Shown here in pieces: positions 15,738 to 24,485 of a DNA stretch of 43,752 nucleotides. Positions within the stretch are counted from its first letter, which is position 1. Every line of letters starts with the position of its first letter. Source of the stretch: Pseudomonadota bacterium (lineage in GTDB: Bacteria; Pseudomonadota; Alphaproteobacteria; Sphingomonadales; Sphingomonadaceae); NCBI GenBank assembly GCA_018242165.1, contig JAFECL010000024.1, positions 1 through 43,752 on the forward strand. Reading direction: 5' to 3'. The notes beneath the pieces were generated by a model. It ran no database searches. It saw nothing but the letters and a program-made list of their open reading frames with translations, and had not been told where the DNA came from. The translations under genes and the position numbers were made by a program.

Positions 15738-16604
15738 TCACGCCCCGCGCTCCAGCGCGGCAACGATATGCTGCGCCAGCCGGTGCGCCGTGGAGGAAAG
15801 CCCCGGCGCCTCGATCAGCGCGATCTCGGTATCGTAGAGCGGTGGCAGCTCGGCATCCTCGGTGATCGCCACCAGATAGGGCGGCACCATTTCGCGCGGC
15901 AGCACGGTAATCCCCAGCCCGGCGTTGACCGCCGACTGGCTGCCGGCAAGGCTGGTCGAGGTATAGGCGATCCGCCAGCGCCGCCCCATGGCGCCCAGCG
16001 CATCGATCGCCCGCTTGCGATAGACGCAGGGTTCGGGCGAGACCACCAGTGGCACCGGATCGAGCCCGACCACCGCCTGCTGATCGCGCGCCACCCAGAC
16101 CAGCGGCTCGCGCCACACCCGCACCCCCTCCAGCGGCGATGACGGTTCGCGCTTGACCAGCACCAGATCGAAACCCCCGGCGTGGAAGGTGCCCAGCAGG
16201 TTGAGCGTCAGGTCGCAGGTCACTTCCAGCTCGACCAGCGGATGGGCCTTGGCAAAGGCGGCGAGAACGTCGGGCAGATGCGCCGTGGCGAAATCCTCGG
16301 GCACGCCCAGCCGCACCTTGCCGGCCATCTCGGGCTCGAACATGGTCGCCAGGGTGGCGTCGTTCAGCCGCAGCAGCTGGCGCGCCGGGCCCAGCAGCCG
16401 CTCGCCCTCCGCCGTCAGCGCCAGCGCACGCGGGCTGCGATCGAACACCGCGCGGCCCAGCATCTCCTCCAGCCGGCGAACCTGCAGGCTGATGGTCGAC
16501 TGGGTCCGGCCCAGCCGCTCGCCAGCACGGGTGAAGCTGCCGGTCTCGGCAATGGTGACGAAGCAGCGCAGCAGATCGAGATCGAAAGTGCGGGTTCCCG
16601 GCAT
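15738..16604 (-). CDS. LysR-type regulator divergent from the dab operon
   Basis: A 288-residue LysR protein with the winged helix-turn-helix FDLDLLRCFVTIAETGSFTRAGERLGRTQSTISLQVRRLEE at the N-terminus and a periplasmic-binding-like effector domain after residue 90 (GKVRLGVPEDFATAHLPDVL, then GGFDLVLVKREPS). The start at 16604 puts the usual five to six residues before the first helix and leaves a large inverted repeat in the promoter; an ATG at 16649 is the other option but lies inside that repeat. It is divergent from dabB, the usual arrangement for LysR control of inorganic carbon uptake operons (CbbR/CcmR-like). Control of dabBA by CO2/bicarbonate status is inference. Confidence 0.88.
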   Translation of the reverse strand: MPGTRTFDLDLLRCFVTIAETGSFTRAGERLGRTQSTISLQVRRLEEMLGRAVFDRSPRALALTAEGERLLGPARQLLRLNDATLATMFEPEMAGKVRLGVPEDFATAHLPDVLAAFAKAHPLVELEVTCDLTLNLLGTFHAGGFDLVLVKREPSSPLEGVRVWREPLVWVARDQQAVVGLDPVPLVVSPEPCVYRKRAIDALGAMGRRWRIAYTSTSLAGSQSAVNAGLGITVLPREMVPPYLVAITEDAELPPLYDTEIALIEAPGLSSTAHRLAQHIVAALERGA

Positions 16605-16614
16605 GGCCCGCGCA

Positions 16615-16649
16615 ATGCCATGACCATTGATATTGTCAATGGATGGCAT
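16615..16649. promoter_or_regulatory. Nested LysR-type operator between lysR and dabB
   Basis: An inner repeat ccattga-tattg-tcaatgg (16624-16642) contains ATTGA-N5-TCAAT, a perfect T-N11-A LysR box. An outer repeat atgccat (16615-16621) / atggcat (16643-16649) frames it. It lies between the divergent LysR gene and dabB, where a LysR protein would control both. Binding is inferred from the sequence pattern. Confidence 0.6.
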
Positions 16650-16713
16650 TTCATAAACTCGTTTCTCAAATGCATGGGCAACAGCCAGAGGCGCGGCGAA
16701 AGGAGCCACGCCC

Positions 16714-18060
16714 ATGCCGGACCAACCGTCCCCCCCTGACCTGACCCGTACGCTGGCGGCGCTGCTGTGGGCCGGTGCCGGCGCTGTGCCGCTTGGCGGG
16801 GCGGCAGCGCATCTGGCTGGCTGGCAGGTGGACGGGCTGGGGCTGGCCATGGCCAGTCTGACGCTGTTCGTCGGCGCTGTGGTGGCCAGTTTCTCGCGGC
16901 GTTACCTGCGGGCCGATCCGCACCGGGGGCGCTATTTCATCATGCTTGGCCTGCTGCTCGGCGCGGTGCTGCTGACCGTCACGGCCCGGCACCTGGCCCT
17001 GTTCATCGCGGGCTGGGTGGCCAGCGGCCAGCTGTTGGCGGGGCTGATCGGGCACGACCATGGCTGGCCGGAGGCCCGGGCCGCAGCCCGGCGGGCGCGG
17101 CTGGCCTTTGCCCTGGGCGACGCCGCGCTGATCACCGGTCTGGCCCTGCTGGCCGGTGGCACCGGAACACTGCAGGTCGGTGAACTTGCCACGGCCAACC
17201 TGCCAGCTCCGGTTGCAACCCTTGCCGCGCTGCTGTTGCTGGCCGGGGCAGCGGCACGCTGCGCCCTGCCGCCCTTCGCCGGCTGGCTGCTCTCCTCGAT
17301 GACCGCCCCGACCCCGGTTTCCGCGCTGATGCATGCCGGGCTGGTCAATGCCGGTGGCTTTCTGCTGCTGCGCTTCGCCCCGCTGTTCGAGGGTGCCCCG
17401 CTGGTCCGCCACGCCGCGCTGCTGCTGGGGCTGGCAGCGGTGGTGCAGGGCCACGCGATCATGCTGGTGCGGCCCGACATCAAGCGCGCGCTGGCCGGCT
17501 CCACCGTCGCGCAGATGGGCTTCATGGTGATCAGCTGCGCGCTGGGCGCCTATGGCGCGGCGCTGTGGCACATCATCGCCCACGGCCTGTTCAAGGCCTG
17601 GCTGTTTCTCGGCTCGGGCGGGGCGGTCGGCGTGCGGCGGGCACCGCTTGCCGTCCGGCCCGGCGCGGCGCTGGGCAGCGCGGCGCTGATCTTCGCGGGT
17701 GCGCTGCTGCTGGTGCCCGGGGCACGCGCCGCCGGCGGGCTGATCCCCCTGCTGCTGGCGGCGCTGACCATGCTGAACACCGCCATCGCCTGCCTGGCGG
17801 GCCGCCAGCCGCTGCGGGTGCGGGCCCCGCTGCTGCTGGGGCTGGCGGCACTGGCGGCGGCACAGGCGCTGGGGCTGGTGCTGGCCGGCGCGCTGATCGG
17901 CCGCGAGGCGCCGCCGGCACTGCCCACCCCGGCGCTGCTGGTGCTGCTGGTCGGCTTCATCGCCACCTGGCTGTGGCAGGCCCGCCCCGGGCCGCTGCCT
18001 GCCGCGCTCTACGTCCGGCTGCTCAACGCCGGCACCCCCACCCCCAAGGGAGACGCCTGA
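16714..18060 (+). CDS. dabB: DabB: NuoL-like proton-channel subunit of the DAB inorganic carbon pump
   Basis: A 448-residue polytopic membrane protein of the proton-conducting membrane transporter family (PF00361). Typical residues are seen in TPVSALMHAGLVNAGGFLLLR, in MLVRPDIKRALAGSTVAQMGFM and in HIIAHGLFKAWLFLGSGG, whose lysine is on the proton path. It is shorter than NuoL and lacks its long lateral C-terminal helix. In DAB systems this subunit couples cation or proton flow to CO2 hydration by DabA. The ATG at 16714 has AAAGGAG upstream. Its stop shares one base with the dabA start (TGATG). The partner identity rules out Nuo or Mrp complexes, whose other subunits are absent. Confidence 0.92.
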   Translation: MPDQPSPPDLTRTLAALLWAGAGAVPLGGAAAHLAGWQVDGLGLAMASLTLFVGAVVASFSRRYLRADPHRGRYFIMLGLLLGAVLLTVTARHLALFIAGWVASGQLLAGLIGHDHGWPEARAAARRARLAFALGDAALITGLALLAGGTGTLQVGELATANLPAPVATLAALLLLAGAAARCALPPFAGWLLSSMTAPTPVSALMHAGLVNAGGFLLLRFAPLFEGAPLVRHAALLLGLAAVVQGHAIMLVRPDIKRALAGSTVAQMGFMVISCALGAYGAALWHIIAHGLFKAWLFLGSGGAVGVRRAPLAVRPGAALGSAALIFAGALLLVPGARAAGGLIPLLLAALTMLNTAIACLAGRQPLRVRAPLLLGLAALAAAQALGLVLAGALIGREAPPALPTPALLVLLVGFIATWLWQARPGPLPAALYVRLLNAGTPTPKGDA

Positions 18061-20597
18061 TGAACATGATGGCTCAGATCACCGCGCCCGAACGCCAGCT
18101 GTCGCGCACCGAGGTGGCCGGGCTGGTCGCCCTCGCCGCGCGGCGCGTCCCGCCGCTGTGGCCACTGGCCAGCGCGATCGCCACAAACCCGCTGGCCGGT
18201 TTCGAGCACCTGCCCTTTGCCGAAGCTGTGGCAAGTGCCGCGCGCCAGTTCGGCGCGGCGGCAACCCTGCCGCTCGACCATTGGCGCAATTGGCTCGCAG
18301 CCGGGCGGGTCGATCAGGCCGCACTGCGCAGCGCGGCGGTTACCAGGCTTGGCGGGATCTATCGCGCCAGCGCCCCGGTCGCCGCCGGGCTCAGCCGGCT
18401 CGATCTGCTGCTGGCCCGGCTGCTGACCATGCCCTCGCCCGCCGCAGCGCCGCCCCGCAGGCTGGCCGACGATGCGGCGCTGATCGCCAAATGGTGCGCC
18501 GCCTTCTTCGATCGGGGGCAGGCCGCCGTGCCGATGCCGCACCGCGAACTGGGCCTGTACCGCGCCGTGCTGGCCCTGCTGCCGCACGACCGGGCCTTCA
18601 CCGCGCTGGCCGGCCCGGCAGGGCGCAGACTGTTGCTGGCCGTGCCGCGCGACCCATTGGCCGCCGTGGCCGAAGGGCTGGCGGTACTGGATGTGCCAGG
18701 GGGCGAGATCAGCGAATGGCTGGCCGGGCTGGTTGCCCGGCTGCCGGGCTGGGCGGGCCATATCCGCTGGCGCAGCGAACATGCCGACCCTGAGCTGTCT
18801 GCCGGCGCCCCCGCGACCATGGCCGACCTGCTGGCACTGTGGCTGCTGCTGGCCCGGGCCGGGGTGCTGAGCCCTGCCCCGGCCGCACCGGATACCCGCC
18901 CCATGCCCGCCGCACTGGCCGCCCATTGCGGGCTGGATCTGGCCCGGCTGGGGCCGGACCGGCAGGTGATGGTCGAGGAGGTGGCCAGGCTTGACGATGC
19001 CACGCTGGGCCAGCTGTTCATGGCGGCAGCAGAGCAGACCTATCTCGAAGGCCTGGTCCCGCAGTTGGAGCGGGCCATCACCCCGCCGCAGGCCAGCCGG
19101 CCCGCCGCCCAGCTGGTGTTCTGCATCGATGTCCGTTCGGAACCCTTCCGCCGCGCGCTGGAGGCCGAGGGGCCCTATGAAACGCTGGGCTACGCCGGCT
19201 TCTTCGGCTTGCCGATCGCGCTGCGCCGCGATGGCGCACCGCATCGCGAGCGACTGCTGCCGGTGCTGCTGGCGCCGCAGCACGATCTGGCCGAAGCCCC
19301 CCTGCCCGGGCACGAGGCGCAGGCCGCGCGGCTGGCCGCCGCGCAGGCCACCGGCCGGCACGCCGCCAGCCTTTTCGCCACGGCCAAGCAGGGCCCCGCC
19401 ACCGCCTTCGCCACCGCCGAGGCAACCGGCCCCCTTGCCGCCGTGCTGATGGCGGGGCGCACGCTGGCGCCCCGGCTGGCGCGGCGGCTGCAAGCCCGGC
19501 TGGCGCCACCGCGCGAGGAAGCCCTGGCCCCCGCGCTGCACCACCACGATCCGGCGCGCACGCCCTTCTCGCTGGCCGAGCAGGTCGGCTATGCCGCCAC
19601 CTTGTTCCGGCTGACCGGCCTGCCGGCGCAGACCGCCCGGCTGGTGGTGCTGACCGGACACGGCGGCGCGGCGGTGAACAACCCCTATGCCGCCGCGCTC
19701 GATTGCGGGGCCTGCGGGGGCCACCCCGGCGGGGCGAATGCCCGGGTGCTGGCGGCGATGCTCAACACCCCCGAAGTGCGTGCGGGGCTGGCGGCTCAGG
19801 GGCTTGCCCTGCCAGCCGAAAGCTGGTTCCTGGCCGCCGAACACAATACCACCACCGATGCGGTGACGCTGTTTGACCGCGATGCCGTCCCCTCCAGCCA
19901 TCTTGCCGATCTGGCCCAGCTGGAAAGTGCGCTGGCCCGCGCCGGCGCCACCAACCGCGCGCGGCGGGCAAGGCTGCTGGGCCGCACACCCGATGCGCTG
20001 ATCTCCGCGGCCTGCGACTGGGCCGAGGTCCGGCCCGAATGGGGCTTGGCCAGCAATGCCGCCTTCGTGGTCGGGCCGCGCTGGTGGAGCCGCGACGTCG
20101 ATCTAGCCGGACGGGCCTTCCTCCACAGCTACGACTGGCAGACCGACCCAGACGGTGCCGCGCTGGCCACGATCCTGACCGCGCCGATGGTGGTGGCCCA
20201 GTGGATCAACTGCCAGTACCTGTTCTCGACCCTCGACAACCAGGCCTACGGTTCTGGCGACAAGACCACCCAGAACGTGCTGGGCGGGATCGGGGTGATC
20301 CAGGGCAACGGCGGCGACCTGCGGATCGGGCTGCCGCGCCAGTCGCTGTTCGACGATGCCGGCACGCCGTTCCACCTGCCGCAGCGGTTGCTGACTGTGG
20401 TGCTGGCCCCGCCTGATCGCGTGGCCCGGGTGGTCGCGGCGAGCCCCATCCTTGGCCAGCTGTTCGGCAAGGGCTGGGTGCGGCTGGTGGTGGTGGACCC
20501 CGCCACCGGGCAGGCCCGGCGCTGGCGCGATGACAGCGAGGCCGCCCCGGAAGGCACCCTGCCGCACGAAATCGTCTGGACCCAGGAGACCGCATGA
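18060..20597 (+). CDS. dabA: DabA: zinc carbonic-anhydrase-like subunit of the DAB inorganic carbon pump (DUF2309)
   Basis: An 845-residue DUF2309 protein. The four presumed zinc/active-site residues are in place: C355 and D357 in VFCIDVRSE, H534 in LTGHGGAAVNNPYA and C549 in LDCGACGG. The 15-residue spacing between the last two is the same as in the Halothiobacillus protein. Other family blocks are WPLASAIATNPLAGFEH at the N-terminus and DWAEVRPEWGLASNAAFVVGPR and NVLGGIGVIQGNGGDLRIGLPRQS near the end. Known DabA proteins sit on the cytoplasmic face with DabB and turn CO2 into bicarbonate in one direction. The ATG at 18060 follows AAGGGAG and overlaps dabB by one base. It is coupled to the PII-like gene by ATGA. 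Confidence 0.95.
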   Translation: MNMMAQITAPERQLSRTEVAGLVALAARRVPPLWPLASAIATNPLAGFEHLPFAEAVASAARQFGAAATLPLDHWRNWLAAGRVDQAALRSAAVTRLGGIYRASAPVAAGLSRLDLLLARLLTMPSPAAAPPRRLADDAALIAKWCAAFFDRGQAAVPMPHRELGLYRAVLALLPHDRAFTALAGPAGRRLLLAVPRDPLAAVAEGLAVLDVPGGEISEWLAGLVARLPGWAGHIRWRSEHADPELSAGAPATMADLLALWLLLARAGVLSPAPAAPDTRPMPAALAAHCGLDLARLGPDRQVMVEEVARLDDATLGQLFMAAAEQTYLEGLVPQLERAITPPQASRPAAQLVFCIDVRSEPFRRALEAEGPYETLGYAGFFGLPIALRRDGAPHRERLLPVLLAPQHDLAEAPLPGHEAQAARLAAAQATGRHAASLFATAKQGPATAFATAEATGPLAAVLMAGRTLAPRLARRLQARLAPPREEALAPALHHHDPARTPFSLAEQVGYAATLFRLTGLPAQTARLVVLTGHGGAAVNNPYAAALDCGACGGHPGGANARVLAAMLNTPEVRAGLAAQGLALPAESWFLAAEHNTTTDAVTLFDRDAVPSSHLADLAQLESALARAGATNRARRARLLGRTPDALISAACDWAEVRPEWGLASNAAFVVGPRWWSRDVDLAGRAFLHSYDWQTDPDGAALATILTAPMVVAQWINCQYLFSTLDNQAYGSGDKTTQNVLGGIGVIQGNGGDLRIGLPRQSLFDDAGTPFHLPQRLLTVVLAPPDRVARVVAASPILGQLFGKGWVRLVVVDPATGQARRWRDDSEAAPEGTLPHEIVWTQETA

Positions 20598-20953
20598 TGA
20601 CCGGAACCGACCCCATCCGCCTGCCCACCCACCGGCTGAAGAAGATCGAGATCGTGGTCCACGCCGCCGATCAGGGCCTGGTCGAAGACTTGCTGAAGGC
20701 CGCCGGGGTAGGCGGCTGGACCATCATCCGCGACGTTGCCGGGATGGGCCATGGCGGGTTTCATCAGGGCAAGACCATCTTCAACGATGCCAGCGGGCTG
20801 GTGATGTTCGTCGGCGTGGCCGGGGCGGCGGCGATCGGCGAAGTGGCCCGGGGGCTGGCCCGGATGTTCGAGCAACGCGCCGGCGTTACCTTCCTGTCGG
20901 ATGTCGAGGTGATCCGCTCGGACTATTTCACCCCGGGCGCCGAGGCAGGCTGA
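20594..20953 (+). CDS. PII-like signalling protein of the dab operon
   Basis: A 119-residue ferredoxin-like protein with the PII layout: HRLKKIEIVVHAADQGLVEDLLKAAGVGGWTI (strand, helix, strand), a T-loop-like part DVAGMGHGGFHQGKT, then FVGVAGAAAIGEVARGLARMFE and VTFLSDVEVIRSDYF. It lacks the canonical GlnB T-loop tyrosine and PROSITE-like signature, so it is PII-like rather than GlnB/GlnK. Genes of this kind often follow dabA and are thought to bind a nucleotide or bicarbonate and tune the pump, as SbtB does for SbtA. The ATG overlaps the dabA stop (ATGA), so production is tied to the pump. It is the last gene of the operon. Confidence 0.85.
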   Translation: MMTGTDPIRLPTHRLKKIEIVVHAADQGLVEDLLKAAGVGGWTIIRDVAGMGHGGFHQGKTIFNDASGLVMFVGVAGAAAIGEVARGLARMFEQRAGVTFLSDVEVIRSDYFTPGAEAG

Positions 20954-21034
20954 GCCGCGCGGCGGAAAGGTGAGGGTGTGGACGCCACGGCGAACACCGC
21001 ACCGCTCCCTGGCTGGCCGGGGGCGCAGGCAGGG

Positions 21035-22654
21035 TCAGGGCCGGCAGGCCGCGCCTGCCGGACTGTGTGGCAAGGGGCGCCCCGATGCCACGCCCGTGGC
21101 TTCTCCACCTTCAATGGCGATTTGCCCGTTCACGATTACGGTCCGCATGCCGGTCGAGAAAAGGGTGGGTTGGGCATAGCCGGCACGCGGGGCGAAACGG
21201 TCGGGATCGAAAACGATGACATCCGCGAAGAAACCCGGCTTCAGCTCTCCACGCGCCGCCAGTTTGAACATGCGGGCAGTGCGAGCCGTGCTGGAGGCGA
21301 TGAAGTTGCGCAGATCGAGGGTGCCTCGCTCCCTGACATAGGTCGCATATTTCCGGGCGAACGAGGCATAGTAGCGCGGATGCCCGGCCGATGCATCGGA
21401 GCTGGTCACAACCCAGTCGCGCTGCATGAATGCGGCGATATCGGCTTCGCTCTGATTGAACGAGGCCACCTCCGCGTCAGCGGCGGCCAGCAATTCCAGC
21501 GCGGCGGCGATGGGGTCCGTGTTCCGGCCCTTCGCCACGTCCGCCAGCGACCTGCCGATTGCCCAATCCGGGCCACCGGTGATCAGCAAGGCTTCGGCCC
21601 CTCCCCTGCGCCTCAGATTTTCGCCGATCTCCGGCATCAGGCGGGCCCGCGTCGCGGGGTCACGAAAACGCTGGAGCATTGCCGCACGGCCGCCATCCTG
21701 GGCCCATCGCGGGATGAGTGCGGCGGCAAGGCCAGTGCCAGAAGCAGCCCACGGGTATTGGTCGGCGGTAACCGCTTGCCCAATCGCGCGCGCGGCTTCG
21801 ATCGTCGCAATCACGCGGGGCGCCATCCCCTGCACATCAACCCCCAAGGCCTTGATGTGCGCGATATGAACCGGAATGTTGGCGGCACGCCCGATCCGCA
21901 AGGTTTCGTCGATCGATCCCAGCAGCCCGATCGAATAGCTGGATTCGTCACGCATATGGGTATCGTAAATGCCCCCGGCGTCACCGGCGACCTGCGCGAG
22001 TGCGACGACCTCGCCCTGGCTGGCAAAGCTCTGCGGGGCATAGAACAGGCCCGTGGACAGCCCCAGCGCGCCTTGGCACATGCCCTTCGCAACCAGCCCT
22101 TCCATCCGCTCCAGCTCGGCTGGGGTCGGGGCCCGGTCGGAATTCCCCACGACTGCGGCTCGAACCGCGCCAAATCCGATGTAGGTGGCAAAATTGATGC
22201 CATAGTCGCGCGCCCGGCGCGAGGCCGATCCGCCAGGATTACCCAGCACCTTGGCCACCTCCGGACTGCCCCCGCCATCGACGCCGATGAACGCCGTCGT
22301 TACCCCCTGGGTAAGGAATGGCAGCACCAGGCGCGCCACCGGGTTCTCCGAGGCGAGGGCATCGCCAACATGGGTATGGGGATCGATAAAGCCGGGAGCG
22401 ACGACCAGCCCATGGGCATCGATCGATCGCACGGCATGCCCGGGAGCCTTGGGGCCGAGGTAGACGATCCGATCGCCCGCAATTGCCAGATCCCCGACAA
22501 AGGGCGCCTCATCTCCGGGGTAGATCGTTCCTCCCGCGATCAGAATGTCATAGCTGTTGCCGGACGCAGAACCGGGCTGATCGGCCCCTGCCGGCCCGCC
22601 GCAACCCAGCCCCAGAAGCAGCGCGAGCAATGGGAGCGCCACGGATCGTGTCAT
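21035..22654 (-). CDS. Exported N-acyl-D-amino-acid deacylase (D-aminoacylase family amidohydrolase)
   Basis: A 539-residue amidohydrolase. The N-terminus is an export signal (VALPLLALLLGLGCGG); Cys18 gives a lipobox-like LGLGC, but Gly at -3 is atypical. The metal site begins with PGFIDPHTHVGDA (H93, H95). Family blocks follow: GALGLSTGLFYAP, YDTHMRDESSY, VHIAHIKALG, TADQYPWAASGTG and WVVTSSDASAGHPRYYASFARKY, ending with GELKPGFFADVIVFDPDRF. Known relatives cleave N-acyl-D-Glu, D-Asp or neutral N-acyl-D-amino acids to free D-amino acids using zinc. The ATG at 22654 has GGAGAG upstream. It is the last gene of the minus-strand run with gamma-glutamyltranspeptidase and a D-amino-acid dehydrogenase, so the released D-amino acid could feed the latter. 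Confidence 0.88.
   Translation of the reverse strand: MTRSVALPLLALLLGLGCGGPAGADQPGSASGNSYDILIAGGTIYPGDEAPFVGDLAIAGDRIVYLGPKAPGHAVRSIDAHGLVVAPGFIDPHTHVGDALASENPVARLVLPFLTQGVTTAFIGVDGGGSPEVAKVLGNPGGSASRRARDYGINFATYIGFGAVRAAVVGNSDRAPTPAELERMEGLVAKGMCQGALGLSTGLFYAPQSFASQGEVVALAQVAGDAGGIYDTHMRDESSYSIGLLGSIDETLRIGRAANIPVHIAHIKALGVDVQGMAPRVIATIEAARAIGQAVTADQYPWAASGTGLAAALIPRWAQDGGRAAMLQRFRDPATRARLMPEIGENLRRRGGAEALLITGGPDWAIGRSLADVAKGRNTDPIAAALELLAAADAEVASFNQSEADIAAFMQRDWVVTSSDASAGHPRYYASFARKYATYVRERGTLDLRNFIASSTARTARMFKLAARGELKPGFFADVIVFDPDRFAPRAGYAQPTLFSTGMRTVIVNGQIAIEGGEATGVASGRPLPHSPAGAACRP
21041..21061. terminator. GC-rich hairpin at the convergent end of the PII-like and deacylase genes
   Basis: ccggcagg (21041-21048), the 5-base loop ccgcg, and cctgccgg (21054-21061) form a perfect 8-bp stem that overlaps the last codons of the minus-strand deacylase gene. 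It sits about 90 bases after the plus-strand PII-like gene. There is no T-run on either side, so any termination would be Rho-assisted or structural. Confidence 0.4.
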
Positions 22655-22760
22655 GCTTCTCTCCAGTCTTGCCGCCTTCAGGGCAAGTATCAGGGCTGCC
22701 GCGAGGTTGGGCAAGGCCTGCCTCGCCTGAGCCGCGAAGCCGCCGGCGGTCGCGCTCGGC

Positions 22761-24485
22761 TCAGGGGGCGACGGCCAGCGCGCCGGGCCGACGGGGATCG
22801 GCCGCGCCCAGGAAGAGGTTGCCCGAGATCATGATCGACTGGGCGCTGCCCATGGTTTCATCCGAGGTGATCGGATGCCCCATGTCCTTGAGCAGGCGGA
22901 CCGTATCGGGGTTGAAATTGGGCTCGACCCGAAGCTTGGCACCCGCATCCTGGAAAATGCGCGGCTGATGCGTCGCCTCTTCGACGTTGAGCTTGAAATC
23001 AACGACGTTGACGATGACCTGCAGCACCGTGTCGATGATCGTGCTGCCTCCGGGCGACCCGGTCGCCAACCAGACCTTGCCATCCTTCATGACAAAGGTG
23101 GGCATCATGGTCGAAAGCATCCGCTTGCCGGGGGCCAGCGCATTGGGCGGAATCGGCTTGCCCTCAGCCTGGGCCTTGGCGGCAGCGAAATGGCTGAAGT
23201 TGTCCATCTGGTTGTTCAGCAGGATGCCGGTATTGGCAACCATCACACCCGAACCGAAGTCCGCGCCGAGGGTGTAGGTGGTAGAGACCACCATCCCGTT
23301 GGCATCAGCCACCGAGAAATGGGTCGTCGACGGACTTTCGAAGCGCCACGGATCGCCAACGGCCGGGCCCTCTTCCGACTTCACCTTCGCAGGGTCGATC
23401 AGCCGCGCCCGCTCGGTCGCGTAACCCTTGGAGGTAAAGCCCGTCAGGGGCACCTTCACGAAATCGGTGTCCCCCAGGAAGCGATAGCGGTCAGCATAGC
23501 CCAGCTTCATCGCTTCGGCCATCAGGTGCAGGGATCTGGCGGAACCGGGGCCGCTTGCCGCAAGGTCGAACCGCTCGAGCATGTTGAGCATGTTGAGCAG
23601 CGTTGCGCCACCGGCACTCGCGGGTGGCGTGGTTACGATATCGAGCCCGCGATAGGTGCCGCGCAGCGGTTGCCGCTCCATCACGCGATAGGCGGCAAGA
23701 TCCTCAAGGCTGATGATCCCGCCGTGCGCCTTCATGTCGGCGGCGATGCGCTCGGCCACCGCCCCCTTGTAGAATCCGTCAGCCCCGTGCTCGGCGATCT
23801 GGGTCAGGGTCCAGGCCAGGTCCGGCTGCCGGATCACTTCGCCGGCGCGGTAGAGCGCCCCGTCGGGCTTGTAGTAGGCCTCGCGCGCGGCCTTGCTGGT
23901 CGACAGCCGTTGCTGCCCCCAACTGAACACGAATGCTTCATCCGGTGTCAGGACAAGGCCATCGCGCGCCAGGGCTATCGCCGGCGAAACGACCCGTGCC
24001 CAGGGCAATTTGCCGAAGCGCTGGTGGGCCCTGAACAAGCCGGCAACCGTTCCCGGAACAGCCGGTGCCAGATAGCCCTTGCTGGCCGCCTCGACCATTT
24101 GCCCCTTTTGATCGACATACATCGCAAGGGTGGCCGCCCGGGGCGCGACCGACCGGAAATCGAACACGATATCCTGCCCGCTCACCCCGTCATGGACGAG
24201 CATGAAACCGTCGCCGCCGATGTTCCCCGCGCGGGGCAGACTGACCGCCATAGCGAACCCCATCGCGACCGCGGCATCAACAGCATTGCCGCCCTGCCGA
24301 ATGATATCGGCGCCGACCTTGCTGGCGATCGCGTTCTGCGACACGACCATCCCCCGTTCGCCGACGACGGGCGAATGGATACTGGGATATTCGAGCAGCT
24401 GCTTTTTCTGGGCGCTGACCGGTGCCGCGGCGAATGCGGCGAGCCCGATCGACAAGACGACAATTCGCAGAGACTTCCACACCAT
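22761..24485 (-). CDS. ggt: Gamma-glutamyltranspeptidase, periplasmic
   Basis: A 574-residue Ntn-hydrolase precursor. Residues 1-25 form a signal peptide (LSIGLAAFAAAPVSAQ). The large-subunit part has GGNAVDAAVAMGFAMAVSLPRAGNIGGDGFMLVHD. The self-cleavage and catalytic threonine lies in SPSTTHFSVAD (T387 of the pair), followed by VSTTYTLGADFGSGVMV. The glycine-rich oxyanion/substrate loop is PGGSTIIDTVLQV. The enzyme hydrolyses or transfers gamma-glutamyl groups from glutathione and gamma-glutamyl peptides, including D-gamma-glutamyl bonds in some species. The ATG at 24485 shares one base with the stop of the D-amino-acid dehydrogenase gene (TGATG), so they are coupled. The deacylase gene follows after a 106-base gap. 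Confidence 0.93.
   Translation of the reverse strand: MVWKSLRIVVLSIGLAAFAAAPVSAQKKQLLEYPSIHSPVVGERGMVVSQNAIASKVGADIIRQGGNAVDAAVAMGFAMAVSLPRAGNIGGDGFMLVHDGVSGQDIVFDFRSVAPRAATLAMYVDQKGQMVEAASKGYLAPAVPGTVAGLFRAHQRFGKLPWARVVSPAIALARDGLVLTPDEAFVFSWGQQRLSTSKAAREAYYKPDGALYRAGEVIRQPDLAWTLTQIAEHGADGFYKGAVAERIAADMKAHGGIISLEDLAAYRVMERQPLRGTYRGLDIVTTPPASAGGATLLNMLNMLERFDLAASGPGSARSLHLMAEAMKLGYADRYRFLGDTDFVKVPLTGFTSKGYATERARLIDPAKVKSEEGPAVGDPWRFESPSTTHFSVADANGMVVSTTYTLGADFGSGVMVANTGILLNNQMDNFSHFAAAKAQAEGKPIPPNALAPGKRMLSTMMPTFVMKDGKVWLATGSPGGSTIIDTVLQVIVNVVDFKLNVEEATHQPRIFQDAGAKLRVEPNFNPDTVRLLKDMGHPITSDETMGSAQSIMISGNLFLGAADPRRPGALAVAP

Noticed and set aside
16714-18060. DabB as a NADH dehydrogenase (NuoL) or Mrp antiporter subunit
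   Set aside because: No other nuo or mrp genes are present, the length is short, and the coupled DUF2309 gene with its Cys/Asp/His/Cys set defines the DAB system.
20594-20953. The PII-like gene as glnB/glnK
   Set aside because: No canonical T-loop tyrosine, and no amtB or glnA neighbour.
20978-22834. A plus-strand frame of about 600 codons opposite the deacylase gene
   Set aside because: Low-complexity reverse reading with no recognisable domain; the minus strand encodes a clear amidohydrolase.
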